The translations under genes and the position numbers were made by a program. 64,000 bases of DNA, taken from positions 248,001 to 312,000 of the forward strand of contig NZ_CP040871.1 of NCBI RefSeq assembly GCF_006337105.1, in the 5' to 3' direction. The first letter of the stretch is position 1. Every line of letters begins with the position of its first letter. The notes beneath the pieces were generated by a model that saw nothing but the letters and a program-made list of their open reading frames with translations, was not told the DNA's origin and did no database searches. Shown here piece after piece: positions 59,105-64,000 of the stretch. This stretch comes from Thermomonas aquatica (GTDB taxonomy: Bacteria; Pseudomonadota; Gammaproteobacteria; Xanthomonadales; Xanthomonadaceae).

Positions 59105-61486
59105 TCAGGGCGCGAGCACGCGGAAACGCAGGGCGTGCCAGGCGCCGTTGTCGGCCAGCGCGGTGAGTTCGTGCTGGCCGGCCACATCGAAGTCGCGCAC
59201 GAAAGACTGACTGCCGGCGGTTTCGCCGATCCAGCGCCCATCGAGCAGCCATTGCACGCGCGTCGAGGCGCCCAGCGCACGCAGGGAAAGGCGTACGCCG
59301 CCAACGGCACCGGGGGCCCGCGCCAGGGTGGCACCGTCGTTCACTCCTTCGATGCGCAGCGATTGGCCGGCATCGCGGCCGTCATCGCGGCAATCCGGCG
59401 CGAGCGGCGGCAGGCGCGACGCGTCGCGCCATGCGGCCGGCAGCCACGGCGATGCCAGCGCCGGCCAGCGCGCGATGCGCGCATCGCGCGCCTGGTGCGG
59501 CATCGTGCAGTCGGCGGAGAGCCGCATGCCCGTCTTCGCATCCGCCGCGAACACCTCGATGCCGGGACTCCATAGTCGCGCATCGCGTTCGGCGAAGGTC
59601 GGCGGCACCGCCTGGTCCAGCACCCAGGCCTGCAGGCGCTTCTGGCACAACGCCGGCGGCTGGGCATCGGCGGCGGTGCCCAGCGGCCAGCAGACCTCGG
59701 TTTCGGACACGCTCGCGGGCCTGGGCGGACGCGGGTCGGCGTTGCCGCGCGGCAGGCTGTCGACCACCTCGAACAGCAAGGGCAGCGCCGTCGCCGCGCC
59801 GTACTGGCCGGGCAATGGCGTGCCGTCCGGCCGTCCCACCCACACGCCGACGGTGTAGCCGCGCGTGCCGCCGATCGCCCAGGCATCGCGGAAGCCGTAG
59901 CTGGTGCCGGTCTTCCACGCGACCCTGGGTCGGCGGCCGGTATCGAAGGTGTCGTCGCGCTCGCCGGGGCGCGGGTTGCCGGCCAGGATCTCGCGCACGA
60001 TCCAGGCCGCGCCCGGCGACAACAGCCTGCGCTCGATGCGCGGATCGCCGGCGGTGTAGCGCACGCGGCCGGCGATGCCGCCGCGATGCAGCGCCGCGAA
60101 CGCGCCGACCAGGTCCTCCAGCCGCGCGCCGGTGCCGCCGAGGATCAGCGACAGGTTGGGACTCGCCCCGCGCGGGAATTTCAGCGCGATCCCGCCGCGT
60201 TCCAGCCGCGCCGCGAAGCGCACCGGGCCGACCCGGTCCAGCAGGTCCACCGCCGGCACGTTGAGCGACAGGCGCAGCGCCTCCGCCGCGCCGACCGGGC
60301 CGTTGAACGCGGTATCGAAATTCGACGGCCGGTAGCCGCTGAACGATTGCGGCGCGTCCACCAGCAGGCTTTCCGAGTGGATCAGGCCGTCGTCCAGCGC
60401 CATGCCGTAGAGGAAGGGCTTGAGCGTCGATCCCGGCGAACGCCAGGCCTGCACCATGTCCACGTCGCCCAGCCGGCGCTTGTCGCCGAACGCGACCGAG
60501 CCGATGTAGGCCCGCGCCTCCAGGCTGGCGTTGTCCACCACCAGCAGCGCGGCCGAAGTGCGCGGCGGCAGGTCGGAGAAATACGCAGCGACGCGCTCTT
60601 CCAGCGTGCGCTGCAACGCCGGGTCCAGGGTCGAGGCGATGCGCGCGGCCGCCGGATGCGCGACGCGCAGGCGCTGCGCGAGCAGCGCGGCGTCCATCGG
60701 CGGGCGCAGGCTGCGCGAGACCACCGGTTCGATCCGCGCATCGTCCACCTGCGCGCGCGTCCACGCGCCGCTGCCGGCCATGCGCGCCAGCAGCTTGTCG
60801 CGCGCCGCCTGCGCGGCTTGCGGTGCGCGGTCCGGGCGCAAGCGGCTGGGCGCCTGCGGCAGCACGGCCAGCAAGGCGGCTTCGGCATGCGAGAGCCGCG
60901 CCGCCGGCTTGCCGAGGTAGGCCCAGCTCGCGGCCTGCACGCCCTCGATGGTGCCGCCGAACGGCGCGCGATCCAGGTACAGGGTCAGGATTTCGCGCTT
61001 CGAGAGGTGCGCTTCCAGTTGCAGCGCGCGCAACAGCTGGCGCAGCTTGCCCGAGGGCGTGCGCGTGCGCGCTCCGCGCAAGCCGGGATCGATGATGCGC
61101 GCGACCTGCATGGTCAGGGTCGAACCGCCGGAGACGATGCGCCGGCTGCCCAGCAGTTGCCCGCCCGCGCGCAACAGGGCCAGCGGATTGATGCCGGGAT
61201 GGCGCCAGAACCAGCGGTCCTCGTAACCGAGCAGGGCCTGCAGGTAGAGCGGCGAGACCTGTTCCGGCGTGGTCGGGTAGCGCCACACGCCGTCGGCATC
61301 GGCGAACGCGCGCAGCGGGCTGCCGTCGCGGGCGACCACCAGCACGCTGGCATCGCGCCGGGTCGGCAACGGCAGCGGGAACAGCAGGTCCAGCAGCAAC
61401 AGCGACGCCAGCAGCGCCACCGCGCCCCAGCGCAGCCAGGGCAGCAGCCGGCGCCAGCGCGGGCGCGAACCGCTTGCGTGCTTCAT
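59105..61486 (-). CDS. pbpC: Penicillin-binding protein 1C (glycosyltransferase-transpeptidase)
   Basis: The 793-residue protein has an N-terminal membrane anchor (WGAVALLASLLLLDLLFPLPL). The family 51 glycosyltransferase domain carries GYEDRWFWRHPGINPLALLRA and GGSTLTMQVARI. The transpeptidase domain has SxxK (SPGSTLKPFLYG), SLN (RLSLNVPAVDLL) and KTG (WKTGTSYGFRDAWAIG). The C-terminal ~90 residues are the BiPBP_C domain. PBP1c makes peptidoglycan, though E. coli tolerates its loss. It starts 7 bp after the A2M gene, the E. coli yfhM-pbpC order. Confidence 0.95.
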   Translation of the reverse strand: MKHASGSRPRWRRLLPWLRWGAVALLASLLLLDLLFPLPLPTRRDASVLVVARDGSPLRAFADADGVWRYPTTPEQVSPLYLQALLGYEDRWFWRHPGINPLALLRAGGQLLGSRRIVSGGSTLTMQVARIIDPGLRGARTRTPSGKLRQLLRALQLEAHLSKREILTLYLDRAPFGGTIEGVQAASWAYLGKPAARLSHAEAALLAVLPQAPSRLRPDRAPQAAQAARDKLLARMAGSGAWTRAQVDDARIEPVVSRSLRPPMDAALLAQRLRVAHPAAARIASTLDPALQRTLEERVAAYFSDLPPRTSAALLVVDNASLEARAYIGSVAFGDKRRLGDVDMVQAWRSPGSTLKPFLYGMALDDGLIHSESLLVDAPQSFSGYRPSNFDTAFNGPVGAAEALRLSLNVPAVDLLDRVGPVRFAARLERGGIALKFPRGASPNLSLILGGTGARLEDLVGAFAALHRGGIAGRVRYTAGDPRIERRLLSPGAAWIVREILAGNPRPGERDDTFDTGRRPRVAWKTGTSYGFRDAWAIGGTRGYTVGVWVGRPDGTPLPGQYGAATALPLLFEVVDSLPRGNADPRPPRPASVSETEVCWPLGTAADAQPPALCQKRLQAWVLDQAVPPTFAERDARLWSPGIEVFAADAKTGMRLSADCTMPHQARDARIARWPALASPWLPAAWRDASRLPPLAPDCRDDGRDAGQSLRIEGVNDGATLARAPGAVGGVRLSLRALGASTRVQWLLDGRWIGETAGSQSFVRDFDVAGQHELTALADNGAWHALRFRVLAP

Positions 61487-61493
61487 CGCGCGA

Positions 61494-64000
61494 TCAGGGC
61501 TGCACCACCGTGATGCTGGCCGGCACCGACTTGCCGACGCCGCGCAGCATCGGGCGGTACATGTCCTCCACCAGCGGCGGCGGTGCGGTGTAGCTGCCCG
61601 GCGTCACCGCGCGCACCAGGTAGAACACCCGCGCCTTGCCGCCCGCCTCCAGTTTCAGCGCGGCCACGTAGCGGTCGTCGCGGAATTCCTCGTGGCGGAT
61701 CTCGGCCTCGCCGCCGCGTTCGGCGATGTTGATGCCGTCGACCACCACGTCGGCCCACTGCTTGCCGTCGCCCAGGTTGAAGTTCTCGATCTCCAGGCCC
61801 GCCGGCAGCAGGTCGGTCAGCAATGCATCCGGCATGTCGCGGTCGGCGGTGACGGTGACGCGCACGATCAGCGCCTCGCCTTCCTTCAGCGCCCGCGGCG
61901 TCCACGGCTTGCCATCGGTGCCGTACAGCGCGCGCTCGACCTTGATCACGCTGGCGTCCTCCGGCGGCGCGCTGCGCGGCACGCCGGCCACGTCCAGGCT
62001 GGCGTAGAACGGCGGCTTGCCTTGCGGCACGAAGCGCACGCCGCCGCCGAGCGCGGCGTAGTCGAAATCGCGGCCGAAGGCCTTCGTCGCGGCGATCGCT
62101 TCCTCCCCCCCGCCCGCCTGCAACGTGCCCGCAACAAGCTTGGCGTTGTCCGCCGACAGCGCCTTGCCCAGCCTGGCCAGCGCGATCTGCTCCTGCGTGC
62201 TCAGCCAGAACCACGGCGCCTTCCTGCGCGCATCGAGTTCGCGGCCGATGTCAAGCACGCGCGCGTCGTAGGCCGGCTTGGCATAGCCGCGCTCGTGGGT
62301 CAGCGCCAGCATCAGCGCATCGTCGCGCAACGGGCTGTCGTAGCCGCCGAGGTAGCCGGGGCGGTCGCCCTTGAACGCGAAGCCTTCGGCGATCGCCTTC
62401 TCGCCGCGCGCCTCGTCGCCCTGCATCGCCAGCGCCAGGCCCAGGTGCACCAGCGGCAAGGCGGTCAGGCTGCGCTTGCGCTCGTTGTCGTACAGCGCGC
62501 GCAGGGTGCCCAGCGGCGCGCGATTGACCCGCGCCAGCACGTAGCCGGCGTGCGCCTGGTAGGCGAACTTGAGGTGCTCGCGATGGTCGCGGCCGTAGAA
62601 CTCGTGGCCGCCGGCCAGCAGGTCCTCGCTGAGCCGCTGCAAGGCCTTCTGCAGCACCGCGTCGGGGATCGCGAAACCGCCCTCGCGCGCATCCAGCAGG
62701 AACTCGACGATGTACGGGGTCAGCGCGGGATCCACGTAGTCGTCGCTGCCCCACATCGAGAAATGGCCGGTGGCCACCTGCATCGACGCCAGCCGCCCGA
62801 ACGCGCCGTCCATGCGCGCGCGCCGCTTCTCGGCATCCAGCCCGGAAACCCCGAACTGCTTCGCCGTCGCGGCATCCAGCTCCAGCGCGGCATAGCCCTT
62901 GCTGGTGGTCTGCTCGGCGCAGCCGTAGGGATAGTCCAGCGCCCCCTGCAGGGCCGCGGCGAAGGGGATCGGCGGCAGCGCGCTGACCATCATCCGCGCG
63001 CGCACCGAACCCGGCATGAGGCCATCGGCGAATCCCGCGTCCAGGGTCGCCGTGCCGCCCTCGCCCAGCACCTGGCTGCGCGCGCGCACCACCGCCGGCC
63101 ACGCCGGCCGCACCGGCAGGTCGTACTTGCGGTCGACCTTGAAGCCGTTGCCGTCCACCCGCACCCGCACCTGCGCCACGCGGTAGCCCTCGCCGGCCGC
63201 CAGCGGGAAGCTGAGCGTGGACTTGGCCTCGCTGGCCAGGGTGGTGGCGCGGTCGCTGTCGCCGATGGAGACCGGCCCGATGCCATCCACCCGCACCTTG
63301 AAGCTGCCGGCCTTGCCGGTGAAGTTGGTGATGTCCAGGCTGACGGTGCTGCGGTCGCCGGGCGCCATCACCCGCGGCATGCTGGCTTCGGCCACGATCG
63401 GCGCGCGCACCACGGTTTCCGCGTCGCGATTGCCGTATTGGGTGTCGGAGTACACCAGCGCCGACACCCGCAGCGTGCCGTTGAAGTCCGGCACGGCGAG
63501 CGCGACGCGCGCATTGCCCTTCGCGTCCAGTTGCACCGGCCCGGCGAACAGGTCCACGGTCTGCACCCGCGCGGTCGGCCGCCGCGCCTGCGGCAGCGCG
63601 GCCAGCGCCATGTCGCCGCCGAAGCGCAGCTTGGCGGTGCCGCCGTCGAAGCTTTCGATCACCCGGCCGTAGATGTCGTAGGCGTCCACGCCCAGGCGGC
63701 GCTGGGCGAAGAAATGCGCGTTCGCGTCCGGCACCGGGAACCGGGTGATGTTGAGGATGCCGACGTCCACCGCCGACACCGTCGCGAACGCGCGCTTGCC
63801 GGCGAGTTGCGGCGCGCTGAGCGTGACCTGCAGCGGCTGTTCCGGCCGCACCTGCTTCTTCACCGACAGGCCGACGGCGACGCGGCGGTCGCGACGGTCC
63901 ATCGGCACCCAGGCCTCGCCGACCGCGCGCGCCGGGGTGATCTTGCTGGTCGCGCTGCCGCCGCGGAACACCAGCGCGGTCACGTACACGTCGTGGCGCT
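61494..64000 (-). CDS. Bacterial alpha-2-macroglobulin family protein (partial, N-terminus beyond window)
   Basis: The frame is open through position 64000, so ~835 C-terminal residues are visible. The thioester motif is YPYGCAEQTTSKGYAALELD, with the Cys-x-x-Gln needed for covalent trapping. It is preceded by macroglobulin domains (ISLTV-like VSLDITNFTGKAGSFKVRVDG) and followed by the thioester domain (alpha/alpha toroid) and a C-terminal domain (VRAVTPGSYTAPPPLVEDMYRPMLRG). Bacterial A2M traps proteases in the periplasm and works with PBP1c in wall repair. It precedes pbpC by 7 bp on the same strand. Confidence 0.93.
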   Translation of the reverse strand, partial: RHDVYVTALVFRGGSATSKITPARAVGEAWVPMDRRDRRVAVGLSVKKQVRPEQPLQVTLSAPQLAGKRAFATVSAVDVGILNITRFPVPDANAHFFAQRRLGVDAYDIYGRVIESFDGGTAKLRFGGDMALAALPQARRPTARVQTVDLFAGPVQLDAKGNARVALAVPDFNGTLRVSALVYSDTQYGNRDAETVVRAPIVAEASMPRVMAPGDRSTVSLDITNFTGKAGSFKVRVDGIGPVSIGDSDRATTLASEAKSTLSFPLAAGEGYRVAQVRVRVDGNGFKVDRKYDLPVRPAWPAVVRARSQVLGEGGTATLDAGFADGLMPGSVRARMMVSALPPIPFAAALQGALDYPYGCAEQTTSKGYAALELDAATAKQFGVSGLDAEKRRARMDGAFGRLASMQVATGHFSMWGSDDYVDPALTPYIVEFLLDAREGGFAIPDAVLQKALQRLSEDLLAGGHEFYGRDHREHLKFAYQAHAGYVLARVNRAPLGTLRALYDNERKRSLTALPLVHLGLALAMQGDEARGEKAIAEGFAFKGDRPGYLGGYDSPLRDDALMLALTHERGYAKPAYDARVLDIGRELDARRKAPWFWLSTQEQIALARLGKALSADNAKLVAGTLQAGGGEEAIAATKAFGRDFDYAALGGGVRFVPQGKPPFYASLDVAGVPRSAPPEDASVIKVERALYGTDGKPWTPRALKEGEALIVRVTVTADRDMPDALLTDLLPAGLEIENFNLGDGKQWADVVVDGINIAERGGEAEIRHEEFRDDRYVAALKLEAGGKARVFYLVRAVTPGSYTAPPPLVEDMYRPMLRGVGKSVPASITVVQP

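Overview
The window is about 68% GC and densely packed, with many 1-11 bp gene overlaps (ATGA, TGATG). Its gene content and order point to a gammaproteobacterium of the Xanthomonadales/Lysobacteraceae (Lysobacter, Luteimonas or Thermomonas-like). Supporting signs are a methionine synthase split into two genes behind an ArsR-methyltransferase regulator, a YtrA-type GntR operon with a 24-bp palindromic operator, a 180-kDa-class NAD-dependent glutamate dehydrogenase, a PilH response regulator and a kynurenine-to-3-hydroxyanthranilate degradation operon. Taxonomy is inferred from remembered family distributions, not from a search. I see no rRNA, tRNA, CRISPR array, insertion sequence or prophage gene. 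The window reads as core chromosome.

Layout. Positions 1-6820 (mostly minus strand): a partial OmpA-family envelope protein, a WS/DGAT acyltransferase, then the conserved block rpsF-rpsR-rplI-dnaB-alr and an A-type Fe-S carrier. Positions 6884-17887 (plus): asnS, two small proteins, a catalytically atypical SDR, then a tight operon for 3-hydroxyanthranilate meta-cleavage (aldehyde dehydrogenase, beta-carbonic anhydrase, RidA-type deaminase, HaaO, ACMSD, KynU, KMO) that overlaps sbcB. Positions 17888-21100: a gene-poor stretch with a DUF2939 protein, a cytosolic-type 5'-nucleotidase, a probable frameshifted membrane gene and NAD kinase. Positions 21159-27320 (minus): the giant NAD-glutamate dehydrogenase and an acyl-CoA dehydrogenase. 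Positions 27458-34558 (plus): sahR-metH1-metH2-tyrA and an MFS transporter.

Positions 34563-39350 (minus): DUF2058, slyX, ugd, two FKBP isomerases and a glutathione peroxidase. Positions 39399-43484 (plus): the YtrA-regulated ABC operon and two paralogous secreted proteins. Positions 43486-49349: fumC (minus), diverging from a plus-strand run of purB, a subclass B3 metallo-beta-lactamase homologue, a RoxA-type ribosomal oxygenase and a GNAT fusion protein. Positions 49518-55082: sucA-sucB-lpd, with a hairpin before lpd. The remainder holds DUF3147, a LOG hydrolase, an AcuI/YhdH-type reductase, pilH, cbpA, a Prx5-type peroxiredoxin, pbpC and a bacterial alpha-2-macroglobulin cut by the window end.

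The most notable points are: the SAH-sensing fused regulator sitting directly on a split metH; the 3-hydroxyanthranilate operon with an embedded carbonic anhydrase and a neighbouring SDR that lacks the catalytic Tyr/Lys; the textbook palindrome over the -10 box of the YtrA operon; the B3 beta-lactamase homologue coupled to purB and a ribosomal oxygenase; an FKBP with a doubled dimerisation domain; and two gene-free stretches that look like dispersed repeats. I found no clearly unprecedented system.
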